From Narthecium ossifragum (taxonomy: Eukaryota > Streptophyta > Magnoliopsida > Dioscoreales > Nartheciaceae): a DNA stretch of 64,000 nucleotides. A program made the translations under genes and the position numbers. The DNA lies in the NCBI GenBank assembly GCA_963920575.1, contig OY986966.1:1198130-1262129 (forward strand). Direction: 5' to 3'. Shown here in pieces: positions 36,210-47,412 of this stretch. The notes beneath the pieces were generated by a model. It had not been told where the DNA came from and did not search any database. It saw only the letters and a program-made list of their open reading frames with translations. Positions within the stretch are counted from its first letter, which is position 1, and every line of letters begins with the position of its first letter.

Positions 36210-39200
36210 TTAGGTCACAATTGTCTTTGTTGAATGTGCAAACTTAGTGTGTAAATCTTCCAATCTAGCTGAAGAATCATTGAGTTCCTCCCCTTGCACT
36301 ATTACAAGGTTGGAATCTGTACCACAAGAGCAACAATGAATAGCCGAATTCCTGGTATCAATCGTACCATTGGGCTTCTCTTCTGATGAAAAATCAAGAT
36401 GCTTCTCAACATTCTTGCAAATTGCTGTTCTTTTGGAGCTCAATCGATATGGAGGAGAGACATCAAACACCTTTCCATCATATAGACTAGCTCGACCACT
36501 AGTGCAGAAATTTGAACATGATCTTGATTGTGAAGACCTTAACCATTCTGCATCATTCCCGGTATTTCCTTCTTCAGGACTGGTGGGACAATCCTTTGTT
36601 TGTGCCCTATCAGTTTGTGCGGTTGTACCAGGATGAAGAAGTGTGCATTTTTCACTTTTCCTTTTTCGTAAAATTGATGAAGTATCTGTAAAACTTTTAG
36701 CTGCGCTTTGTAATATGGATTCAGCACTTTGCATGCCAGAGCTCTTTTCCATTGCAAAAGCAGTTAGTGCCTCAGTTATCATGGAGTTGTGGATCTCCTG
36801 GATGGAGTTATATTCATCTATGAAGGAAGCTGAAGAGACAGAGATATTATGCAACTGAGGTGGTTTATGGAAAAAAGAATCTGCGGTAAGAGGAAGTCGA
36901 GACTCTGGTAATGCTTTGGCAATATTGTCCTCGTCAATTTGATTATTGCTGCAGTATGCTTCAACAATCACTTGCTGTAGACACACATCAGGGAGAATCT
37001 GAGCTTCGTGTGCAACTACATCAGAATTTTCGGGTTCACTCGCAGATATAACATGCAGAACTTCCAAATTGGAAGTTGGTCTATCTGCAGATTCCAACCA
37101 AGCCCTGTGGTCTTCCAATTTAACAGTCTTCAGAGGGAAACCAGAATTTAGAGAACCTGCGGGTTTGGAGTTAGCATTTGCACTGCTGTCTAAGCACTTG
37201 TTTGAGGTATTATGTAACTGACAGTTGACTACTTTGGCCGCATCTTCAACCCCATTATGAATACCAGGCTTTGCAACTGGCGGAAGTTTACCAGTAGCCA
37301 AGTAGAAATCTAACTTTTTCTTTAGGGAACTGTTCCAGTGATTCTTTATTGAGTTGTCAGTCCTGTATACAATATATGCAGAATCCAAATTTGAGTTAAG
37401 AAGGAAGGCTGTCCAAAGTACACGTGCAATTAAAGGAAATGCAACCTTGATGACAGTTGCTAAACAAGATCACATATAACACCAATACTAATCAAGCATC
37501 AAAAGAGAGCAAAGAAGACAAGTGCTCAAGAAAAACATTTGGCGCCTGAAGGTGAAATAGATGAATTTATTATTCACGAAAAAATAATGTGAACAGAAAC
37601 CAGGAAACATTTGTTCATTTCTGCCACAATATTCACGAACTACTAAAGAGTCAAAGTTCCTTTCGTAAGAAAATAAGCAAGTCAACAAAGAATTCTCTTG
37701 CAGTGATCTTTCTATCTTCAATCATGAATAAGCTCTTTGACTTCTTAGAGTCTAAGTTCTTACAATCCATATTCGTGAGCTCTATAAATGAGTTATATCA
37801 CTATTTACTGCAAGTGCAATATCCAACATATATCATAGTTGCTCCACTTGTTGCATTTCTATCTGAAAAGTTGGAAACTTGGCCATGACAAGCTACCAAA
37901 CAAAAAAGTAACGACTGAAACCCATCCACCCATCCACCCACCCTCCCATTCTCCTCCTCCTCCTCGCACTCTCCACAAGTTTATTCTTGTTATGCTATCA
38001 TTGATATCCGGTAGGATTGCTTGACTATACTATTCGATAAAAAAACTCGAACAACCTGAAATGGCAGAAAGTTGATACAAGTCCCAAACAAAACACGCGT
38101 ATATAGAAGGCTCATTACCTTCCAGGTAAAAACTTTGCAATTTCTGCCCACTTATTCCCATTTATGCGATGAGCATTCATAAGCGCAAGTTCCTCCTCTA
38201 ATGTCCAGGCATCTTTCTTTATTGTTGGATTTAAATGGTTGTGCCACCTAAGATATGACAAGATGCAGATTATATGAAAAGAGGTTTCAGACTTTAAGGA
38301 CACAGTTAAAGTCAGCAGACTTGATTAAGCAAAAATTGTACCTAAGCAAAGAACCAAAAAATGTTCATGAGCTTATAATGTCAATCTGCATGATTTACAC
38401 AGTTAAATATTTTTTTTCTTGAGATCTTTAAGAACAAGAAAGAAATGAGCTAATAGCAGGGTTCCACTTAATAGAGCTATACAAATGAACTAATGGCAGT
38501 AAATAGAAAATACAATCTATCTATGGGTTGATCTTCAAAACTGACGGTTATAGTCCCAACCGGAAAGCATTTAGAACTGTAAAAGTTAAAAAGAAAAAAA
38601 AACAGAATCACTAATATAGCCCGCTAATTTTTTCTGATCAAATTTATTTTGAAGACAGTATCATTATCACATCACTATCCTTGAATTCATACCACAATTC
38701 ATAACTAGATCCAGCCGTCAGTGCTTTGCATGGCAATTCTTAGCAGGAAATGGTATCCCATTGCAACAATGATTACCGCCCCTATGTCTATTTATTGGTA
38801 CGAAATCCTTGAATTCATTCAAGAAATTATGACGAGATCCAGCCCATGCCTTCCATGCAAATGCTTAGCAGAAAATGGGATCCCATTGCAGCAATGACTG
38901 CCCTCAACTGTCTATCTATTGGTAAGAAAGAGATAAAGGAGAAAAGGTGCATATATATTTAAAAACAGTCAGGCTAAAGCGACTCAAGCAATTTAATTGT
39001 CAAGAGATTCAGGAAATTACCTCTCACGGCATTGTTTCCCTATCCGACCAGGTAAGGACTTCGCTATAATAGACCATTTTGTCGGTCCATACCTTTTTAC
39101 AAGCTCAGTGATTTTATCATCTTCCTGTACTCCAAAGAAATGGTAAAAAGTAAATTACTGCTGACATATTTTAAAACGGCAGATACTTTACTGAACTAAC

Positions 39201-41301
39201 ACATAGAATCGCGCCATACCGCCTGAGTCCAAGGACCTTTCGTAAGTTCTGGATTAAGAACCTTTTGCCATCTATGTAGACATTGCACCTCTGATCTATG
39301 AGGGAAAAATTCAGCTGCACATGCATGGAAAAACAACTATAAGGCCAAGTTCCCAAAAACTTGGTATACTCCATGAAACAAAAGGCTCAAAGTTTAAATA
39401 GCTATAACACAAATACGACAGCTCCATGATGTTAAGATTCTGATCCTGAACTACACCCTTGGAGCATTAATAGTTGAAGCAGAGCAACTCCCTTAAAAGT
39501 CAACATATTGCTACATAAGAAAATATAGTAGACTGATTTAATACGACCGCCCCCCCCCCCCCCCACATCTGAATCAGGAGTAAATACTAACCTATATATG
39601 AAGGCATGAAGCTATGGCTCGAAATTTAATAAGCTCCGAAAGGCTAGGAAACCAACTATCATTTAAGTGTTATCTTTTATTGCAAGAGGAGCAATTCTCT
39701 TGCAGCTATTTGTTTTTTCTTTGCACAAAGCTTGTATGCCGACAATTTTCTGTAGTCTTTCACAATTCAAAGTCCTATCCTTGAAAAGTAAGCCTACTAA
39801 TAGTCTTCCACAAACCATATTCACACCTTTCACAAAATGAACCAGTGTTAACATTCAAATAAAATAGGAGGTTCCTCGGACAAGGCTTGGTGTCAAATGA
39901 AGCCAGATGCTCTATTAACATAGGTTCTTGAGAAGAACACTCGTAAACTGAAATTCAGGTAAGAACCTATTTTCTTCCAGGATTTGCCATTGTAAGCTTG
40001 AACAGCATTCCTCAGTGTTTCATCCTGCAACACATATCGTGGATGTTAGCTGAAGAAGTTGCTTGAGCAACAAGATAATGTACATATATCCTTCATCTTT
40101 TGAACAATAACAGTCAAATCAATGGAAAGCATCAAAGGTGCAAAGAAATAAGCAAATAAAGAGAATCTTTCTAGTAAGAAGGAGCTGATATCTGAATGTG
40201 ATGATTGGTGCATTTACTTATTTGTTTAAAATGGTAGGTAACTAGGTATTCCTGCTGAATACTTAGGGGTGAAACTGGCAAGAAAAAAGTCCTGCACATG
40301 GGAGAGGATCTGAAAAAGAAATTGCAACTTAAAGCCCCTCAGTTTTCAAGTTATCTCGACCGAAAATATTGCAATCCTTGAAGATATTCAGAGGTTGTAT
40401 CAGACAAACAAAGCAGCAATTATCATTATTGCTTACCTCCTGTGGAGTCCACCCACCCTTAGCTCGCCTTATAGGACCGCTACTCCGCCTGGGAACAGAA
40501 CTTTGTGCATGTTAGGAAAAGATAGAGTGAAGACTTGTAACGTATATTCAAGATGAAATATGCACAAAGCATCTGGACATTGAAGCCAATTTATATATTT
40601 GATAAAAGAGCGCCTTATAAGAAATTGACCGGTGCATAGAAAAGTGACGAGAACGCTACTATCACTTAATTTTCGAACAGTGGAGAACATTGTCACTTTT
40701 CTATATTTCCATCTCTAAGGAACCAAAGACCACCAGGTTCCACATTCATGTTATTTGTTGCCCATATAAGTAAAATCTGTCCGCCATTCTAATCTTTTTC
40801 CACTCAGAATACGGGAATGAAGCATAGTATGAAAGTCAACTAGAACAAGACCAAAAAGTATAGCTTTGCCCATATAAAATATATCTTCTGCTATTCACAT
40901 AATAAGACTGAAGAACATGAAACTCAATCCAATATGTGAGAAGAACCGATCTACTCGATAAAATTTTTGGCTTCAAACCTTATCCGACGGTTTTCAGCAA
41001 ACGTGAGATAAACCACCTGAAAGTGCTAAAGATCCGAAAGGAGAAACATCTCCCCAGTGCCTCCCAGGATCAGGCTCATAGTTCGAAGAAAATTACACAA
41101 AACTAGCATAAAGCAACAAAAGAAATAGATCCAGAGCCCAAGTCAGATCATTTACCTCTGGAAAAGTGAAGAGTTCACCGGGCTGCCGGCAGTAGGGGAC
41201 GTCTTCAACGACCCATAACTCCCTTCATAGAAGGGCGAGCTCGGAGCAGCAGCCAACTGCCTATTCTCCACGCAGCAATCCTCGGTCTTCACGGCCGCCA
41301 T
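36210..41301 (-). CDS. MYB3R: MYB3R-type R1R2R3-MYB transcription factor, 7 exons
   Basis: MYB3R factors bind mitosis-specific activator (MSA) elements with an AACGG core and control G2/M genes as activators or, with DREAM-type complexes, as repressors. Exons in transcription order: 41301-41156, 40488-40437, 40024-39967, 39314-39220, 39124-39021, 38247-38119, 37362-36210; all GT-AG and phase-consistent, giving 578 residues. The three MYB repeats follow a short N-terminus: R1 (KGGWTPQEDETLRNAVQ to CLHRWQKVLNP), R2 (KGPWTQAEDDKITELV to CRERWHNHLNP), R3 (KDAWTLEEELALMNAH to IKNHWNSSLKKK), each with regularly spaced tryptophans. The long last exon is Ser/Asn-rich and less conserved. Its length fits the shorter MYB3R3/MYB3R5-like members better than the about 1,000-residue activator types, so a repressor-type role is likely but inferred. 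The start is the ATG of MAAVKTEDCC. Confidence 0.93.
39548..39566. repeat. Poly-C tract in a MYB3R intron
   Basis: An uninterrupted run of about 17 C residues occurs in the intron between exons 39967-40024 and 39220-39314. It is a homopolymer whose exact length may be unreliable. Confidence 0.8.
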
Positions 41302-41805
41302 CGACCCCAACAAACATCTCCAGAAGTCACCTATCAAACCGAGCAACCCCCAGAGAACCCTAAAGTCATAGCATACAGCAACGCATCAGTACGAAACCAT
41401 AGCTTCGCGCCTTCCCAATCCCACACCACATACTACCAGATCTCAAAGCGCTCGAATTCATAATACTGATAGCTCGAAGGATCAAAACACAAAGGAAAAA
41501 AAAAACTAGAAATTGAGCACGGCTGCTGGAATCATAGAGAATTGAGATTTCTCAACCGTAAAGTAACGATCAAAGACGAGGAGGACTTGATTCCAATACC
41601 TCCATCGGGAAAGAAGACGGCGCGGGATCCGGCGGGAGAGATCCCGATATTAGAGAGGTTCGAAACCCTCGAATCCAAGAAAGCCTCCCCCAACTCGGAA
41701 ACCTTTCAAAAATCCTCGCCCGTTGAAGGAAAGGGGCAGTGGACGGAAAAATAAAAATTAGAGCCGGGAAAACGCGATTAAAGAGACGGTAAGCTAACAG
41801 CCGGT

Positions 41806-42030
41806 AACGGAGCCGTTAGGGGTGTGGCTCACGGGAGTAGACCGTTGGGTGGGGCGGGTAACGGCTAGGTGACGGCGGGCGTTAGGGGCTCGGGCAGCAG
41901 GATTAGCCAAAGTTTTGAACCTCAAACGGCACTCTCCTTTTCTGTCGGCGGGGCTGAGATTTGGAGGTCTTCGGGAGTCTTGGAGGGAGTTCGGTGGCCG
42001 TAGATCCTTCCCGGGTTTTTCTGAGCCGTT
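41806..42030. promoter_or_regulatory. Cluster of six AACGG (MSA-core) sites upstream of MYB3R
   Basis: AACGG or its complement CCGTT occurs at 41806, 41813, 41842, 41860, 41925 and 42026, within 225 bases and 500-730 bases upstream of the MYB3R ATG. Three of them match the MSA consensus YCYAACGGYYA at 10 of 11 positions when read on the appropriate strand (CCTAACGGCTC, CCCAACGGTCT, TCCAACGGCTC). MYB3R proteins bind this element, so autoregulation or cell-cycle regulation is suggested. The region is also GC-rich, which raises the chance background. Confidence 0.5.
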
Positions 42031-42230
42031 GGATGGGCAGGATTTTTAGTGGGCCGTTTTTTGAATTGGATATTGGGTTTTACTGATGAGAGCGACGTGT
42101 CACGTTTTAACTGACCGGATAAAACTGTTGAGATTTTGTTATTTACTCAAATTTCTTTTCGATTGTTGGATTTGAGAAAAAATAATCTTCTGTGTACATT
42201 GATAGGTGACATGTGTATTACCGAATCTTC

Positions 42231-42440
42231 CACCTAGTTCATCGGTAGTGGTCTACTCATAGATTATATCAATGAATCGGTAATGAACTGCCGATTGAAT
42301 TGTACCGGTAGTGAAGTACCGATTGGTTGATAGAATCTACTGGTATCTCATCACCCGATAGACTAGATGAATAATTCAATCGGTAATGAACTGATTCATT
42401 TATCTAATCCATCGATGGACCACTACCGATGGACGAGATG
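42231..42440. repeat. Long hairpin (~70-base arms) of TCGGTAGT repeats
   Basis: The left arm 42231-42301 (with ATCGGTAGTGGTC, TATATCAATGAATC, CCGATTGAATT) is the reverse complement, with mismatches, of the right arm 42373-42440 (AATTCAATCGGTAATGAAC to GGACCACTACCGATGGAC). The loop is about 70 bases and itself contains CGGTAGTGAAGTACCG. There is no coding potential. It may be a foldback MITE or a small-RNA precursor. Confidence 0.65.
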
Positions 42441-42859
42441 ACAAAATCAGTGGTGAACTACCGATTTGGACATATATAATGCACATGCCACGTCAACATG
42501 CACACATAATCAGCACTCTTAGAGAAATTTAATGGTAACATAGAAGCATATGGTTGCTTGCATTAACTGATGGAGGTATATGTAGCATTATGGTCTAGAC
42601 TCATATTTGGTTGATCAGATACATCGGTTGATGCATAAAGGTAAGTTCATACGGCGTAAGATCATGCAGTAAAATTGATTACATCAACTTATACTGTTGA
42701 TAATCATGTGATATCACATGATATATGATACCCCCGTGATGCATCAGTTGAGACATCAATCTCCTCCTTTCCCCCGAGCTCTGGTCACCCACCCGATCGC
42801 CTCCTTCCCCTCTTCCTTGGAGGCCAGATCCGGAGGAAATGCAAATTGCTACCCCCTTA

Positions 42860-44890
42860 AACCCCCCCCCCCCCCCTCTTTTTGTGTTCTTTTCTTATCA
42901 ATTTTATTTCTTCTTTTTTTTTATCAGTTTTAGTTTTCTTTTTGGATAAATAGTTTTTTATTATATATTTATAAACTTTTATTTATTTTTTAGTTGTAGA
43001 TTTTGGGAGTCATTATTAAAACATCAAAATCATAAAATTTTCAAATTTCAATTAGTAAAAATTTCAAAAATTCCCTCCTTTTAAATTATTTTCAATTTAT
43101 TAAGGGTTTTTTTACATATATATCCTAAAAAAACTTTCAAAATACGTATTTACCCCTACATTCTTCATATTTTCATATATACCCCTCAAAAGTTTAAGGG
43201 ATAACATATATATCCTTCCGTCAACTCCCGTGAGGTTAAGTAACTTAACCATGGTTAAATCATATTTTAGGGGCCTTTATGTAAATTTATGGGTATTTTC
43301 GTGTAACTATGGGTTTTTTAGGGGTTTTTTTTTTGCAAATTCTCAGTTTTCACCGCCGACATAGCCCATTTTGCGGCCAAAAGCCGCCCAAGTTTACTGA
43401 TCTCCTTCCCCTTCTTATCCCCTTCTTCTCCCCACTATTCCTCACTAGAAGCTAGTAGAAGGAGGAGTTTGAGAGAAAAAAAAAACGGACAAAAACATAG
43501 AAGAAAAAAAAGGGGTTTTCACCGGATTTTTTTGAGATTTGAGTGGCAATCGTTGATTTTTTTTCTTCTTCTTGGTGTAGATAAGCTTCCTTATTGATTC
43601 CAGGTTTTCTCATGTATTTTTGGGTATTTTTCGTGACATTTTTTGAGATTTTTGGATCTTCTCCGGCGAAGGTCGTCGGAGACGACGTCGGGGACGACGC
43701 CGTCCCCTTTTTCTAGCAACTATAGCGTTGAGTAATCGTCGATTTTTTCCTTCTTCTTGGTGTAGATAAGTTTTCTCGTTGATTTCGGGTTTTTTAATGT
43801 ATTTTTGGACATCTTTCGTGGTATTTTTAAAGGTTTTTGGATCTTCTCCGGCGAAGGTCGCTGGAGATGATGCCCCCTCTTTTTTCCAGCGACTGTAAAG
43901 TTGGGTAATCGTCGATTTTTTTCTTCTTCTTGGTGTAGATAAGCTTTCTTGTTGATTCCGGGGTTTTCCATGTATTTTTGGGCATTTTTCGTGGCATTTT
44001 TTGAGGTTTTTGGATCTTCTCCGACGAAGGTCGCCGGAGACGCCGCCGCCCCATTTTTCCAGCGATTGTAGCGTTGGGTAATCGTCGATTTTTTTCTTCT
44101 TCTTGGTGTAAATAAGGTTCCTTGTTGATTCAAGGTTTTTTCATGTATTTTTGAACATTTTTCATGACATTTTTTGGAGTTTTTGGATCTTCTCCGGCGA
44201 AGGTCGCCGGAGATGACGGCGAGGATGATGAACAGTATCAGGGGTAAAAAGGTAATTTGACACCACGCTGTTAACAGCGTTATGGAATATTCCCATTTGA
44301 TTCCACGGCAGATAACCCGAGGGGCATATATGTGATAACTTAAACTTTTGAGGGATATATATGAAAATATGAAGAGTGTAGGGGTAAATACGTATTTTGA
44401 AAGTTTTTTGAGGATATATATGTAAAAAACCCATTTATTAAACATAAATAGTAAAAAATTCAAATTTTCAAATAGTAAAAATTTCAAAATTTCCCTCATT
44501 TTAAATTATTTTCAATTTATTAAAACATCAAATCGTAAAAAAATTAAAAAGTTATATGACACGTGATCATTTGTGATACGAAATAATAGCTACATCACCT
44601 AGCGCTCCGGGAGCAAAATATGGAGACAATATTGATTAGAATTTATATTTTTATATATTTTTGTATATCTTTTTTTAATATATTGTGTACTCTTCCGTAA
44701 ACATGGCTAGACTTTTATATTTTTATAAATAATGACTCTCAAAATCTACAACTAAAAAATAAACAAAACATTACCAACATATCATAAAAAAAACTGTTTA
44801 TCTAAAAAGAAAAATAAAATTGATAATAAAAAGAAAAAAGAAAACTGATTTAAAAAAAAAACTACTGAAAAAAAAGAAACAAAATTTAAA
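42860..44890. repeat. Outer imperfect inverted repeat enclosing the Mutator-like element
   Basis: Left arm, about 42876-43020 (CAATTTTATTTCTTC, TTTAGTTGTAGATTTTGGG), pairs in inverted orientation with the right arm at about 44727-44870 (CTCAAAATCTACAACTAAAA, AATAAAATTG). Between them, the sequence AGTAAAAATTTCAAA...TTTAAATTATTTTCAATTTATTAA occurs as direct copies on each side of the inner Mutator-like element. The inner element therefore seems to have inserted into an older repeat. Confidence 0.55.
43104..44432. mobile_element. Mutator-like non-autonomous element, ~110-bp TIRs, perfect 9-bp target-site duplication
   Basis: Both ends start GGGTTTTTT(T)ACATATATATCCT and share about 110 bases in inverted orientation (CTTTCAAAATACGTATTTAC, TTCATATTTTCATATAT, CAAAAGTTTAAG). 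The nine bases ATTTATTAA flank the element on both sides (43095-43103 and 44433-44441), the hallmark of Mutator insertions. The interior carries four tandem units at 43551, 43737, 43910 and 44083 (periods 186, 173 and 173) with TTCTTCTTCTTGGTG and CTTCTCCGGCGAAGGTCG. The open frame on the minus strand (about 259 codons) simply translates this repeat and is not a credible gene. No transposase. Confidence 0.85.
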
Positions 44891-44895
44891 AAAAG

Positions 44896-45154
44896 GGTTA
44901 ATAACATTTTACTCCCCTATAGTTTAAAAATATGTCACTTACCCCTTATATTTTAAAACGTGACAAAACGCACCTTTAATTTATCAATGTGATCATATTA
45001 CACCCAAATGTGACAAAACGCATCCCATATATAAGGGGTCAATTGGGTGTAATATGATCACATTGATAAATTAAAGATGTGTTTTGTCACGTTTTAAAAT
45101 ATAGGAGGTAAATTTACATATTTTCAAACTATAGGGAGTAAGATGTTATTAACC
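44896..45154. mobile_element. Near-perfect foldback MITE (259 bp)
   Basis: The element begins GGTTAATAACAT and ends ATGTTATTAACC; the two halves are complementary over almost the whole length (for example AAAACGTGACAAAACGC with its complement, and CAATGTGATCATATTACACC). A-rich flanks (AAAAAAA) border it, which could be the target-site duplication but are low-complexity. It is non-coding. Confidence 0.75.
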
Positions 45155-46847
45155 TAAAAAAAATATAAAATTAAGGAAAAAGAACAAAGAAAATGTGTGT
45201 GTGGAGTGTGGGGGGCACAAATGGGGAAAGGGAGGGTGTGACAGAGGGGGCTGGTGTCAGGGGCCAGGGGGTGGGAGAAGCAGGTCTCGGAGGAAATAGG
45301 CCAAATCCGGCGAGGCGCCTCCTTTCCCCGAGTTCTGGTCACCGATCTGGTGATCGCGACCTCCCCTTCCCTCCTCTCTGAAGATCGCGACCTCCACTTC
45401 TTCCTGCCGACCAGATCTCCCACCGTCGGCGCTGATTACCACCGGCCAACGACTCATCGCCGCGGCACCACCTCTTCCCCGACCTCCCGCTCTTCTGCTG
45501 CTCTCTCTCTCTCACCGACCTCCCACAAACCCCCTCGACGGCCACGCCCATCGCCGGAATCCACGACCCAGCTGCCACCCCTTGCACCTGAAGCCACCCC
45601 GCGAGGTCTTACGACCTCTCCCCGGCCTTCGCCGACGTCGCACGGCCTTCCTCGCCCTCGCAAAAGCACCCTGTGCACCTGAAAACTGCTCTCAAGTATC
45701 ACTTCTCACAAATTTCGCATCGTTCTAATTTTTTTCTTTCTTCTATACAATGGATCGAGACTGTTTGTTTGTATATTGGCAGCAAACCACATGTTTCTTC
45801 CTCTTTATGTTTCTTGTTGTTTTGATTCTCGTTTTTATCATCGAGTGAATTACTAATGGAATCCGTGATATTAAAATGCTGTGTGCTACTGGTGTTAATC
45901 TATCTTTTTTTACCCCCTATATAGATGATGGGCTGTGTGTTTGTGGTTGGGATTAGGTCTTTTTGGTGCTTCTTTTGGGGTGGATGCTTCGTTGCATTTG
46001 TTGCTTGAGAAACTACTGGAACTTGTTTAGCATGTTTTGTCTTGATGTGAAGAGGTCGAATACTTTTCTCGTTTTCGTGCACGAGTAGTATGCGAGGGTA
46101 CAAACCATTCTATCATAGCTATTTCAGATTAACTGTAATCCTACCATGATTTGCTTGGTTCAAATCCCAGACAAATTTGATTGCATAAAAAGTATTGTTA
46201 TTGCATGGAGATGATGTGATTGGGTATGCTGTGTGTGGATCTGTCAAGCTTGGCTTTAGAAACACATTCTGTCACCCAAATTTATTCTAGCTTAACTTCA
46301 CACTTCCTCAACCTTTTTCTTTGACCTTATCATGCATTGTATATGCATGCCATGATCATTCTCATTGCATGGCCATGAGCAAGTGAGAGAAGTATTTTTC
46401 ATTAATGGTGAGTGTCCTAAAGGGCTTGATTGGTGGAGAACACACCATTGTTGCTTGAACAAATGTTATGTGAGGAGATGGGTTAAACACACCATTGTCG
46501 CTGGATTTTTTTTATTATATTTAGCTAGATATCTTGAAATGATTTTATGGTCTGTTCTTCAAGGCTGTGGTCGAAATGTTGTTGCTATGTCTTGAACTAT
46601 ACAAGGATGGTTCCATATATAGTTAGCTGGTGCACCGTGATAATTTTTGTAGATGGAAAACGAGAAAGAGATGGAAAATGAGGAAGAGATGCAAACAAAA
46701 CAAGCTGCTTCTCTCAGTGTAATGGCTGCTGCAATGGCAGTGATTTTCTGTGTAAAGAAAATACTTCGAAGGAGACGAAAATCCTATGTGATTTAAGCAA
46801 TGCTAGGACGGACACTAATGCTAGAGGTTTCATGACAATTATGTGTA
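45155..46847. other. Unassigned region between the repeat nest and the LST8 duplicate
   Basis: The stretch 45193-45690 is GC-rich and open in several frames, but no frame has recognisable domains and all are Pro/Ser/Arg low complexity. A segment at about 45318-45400 (CTCCTTTCCCCGAGTTCTGG) is a direct, diverged repeat of about 42767-42850. The rest is T-rich. A 47-codon frame at 46653-46796 has no recognised family. Confidence 0.4.
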
Positions 46848-47412
46848 ATGAAAACATAATTAGATTTCATATTTGGCTCCTACTAGCATAAGGTAAGAAA
46901 TTTAGGTGTAATTAATTGATCAGAAATGTCTTCTTTAACAATGAATATCAGTAGTGGTTTTGAAAGGATTCCAAAGACTAATCTGATTAGGATGGAGAAC
47001 CACAGTGTTGACAGCGACACGACTTTCATACTCCCGCCGGCAACCTGGAGCCCTGAAATTTAGCGATATAAAAATGCATGAAGATATTAGGTATAGGCTT
47101 TTGCTATTTGTTGCAAGCATGTTAATTGCTACATAGAAATATCCTAAAACTTCTTACTGCCCATATCTCAGCCAAACAACAAGCAGTTCTAGAAACAATC
47201 CAGACTCACACTATACACAAGATTACCATATCATTACACTATGTTAATCAGGAAAAGCTGACAAATTACTGAATAAGCTATATTTTCAACTACCTCAACC
47301 CAGTGTTTATACCTCAAATCCCAAATCTTTACGGTGCCATCTTCAGAATCTGAATACATTCAGTTCCCATCACACTCAAATCCCACTGCCATCACATTGC
47401 TAATATGTGAGT

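Noticed and set aside
41542..41754. 70-codon plus-strand frame near the MYB3R start
   Set aside because: It lies opposite the presumed MYB3R 5' leader and has no recognisable domain.
43720..44499. 259-codon open frame on the minus strand
   Set aside because: It only translates the tandem array inside the Mutator-like element and then runs into its TIR; the peptide is a lysine-rich repeat without a domain.
45193..45690. Overlapping open frames on both strands
   Set aside because: GC-rich low-complexity Pro/Ser/Arg peptides, open in several frames at once, with no family signature.
46653..46796. 47-codon frame starting MENEKEMENEEEM
   Set aside because: Too short and low-complexity; a weak resemblance to the start of HARBI1-like transposase proteins could not be supported by any downstream domain.
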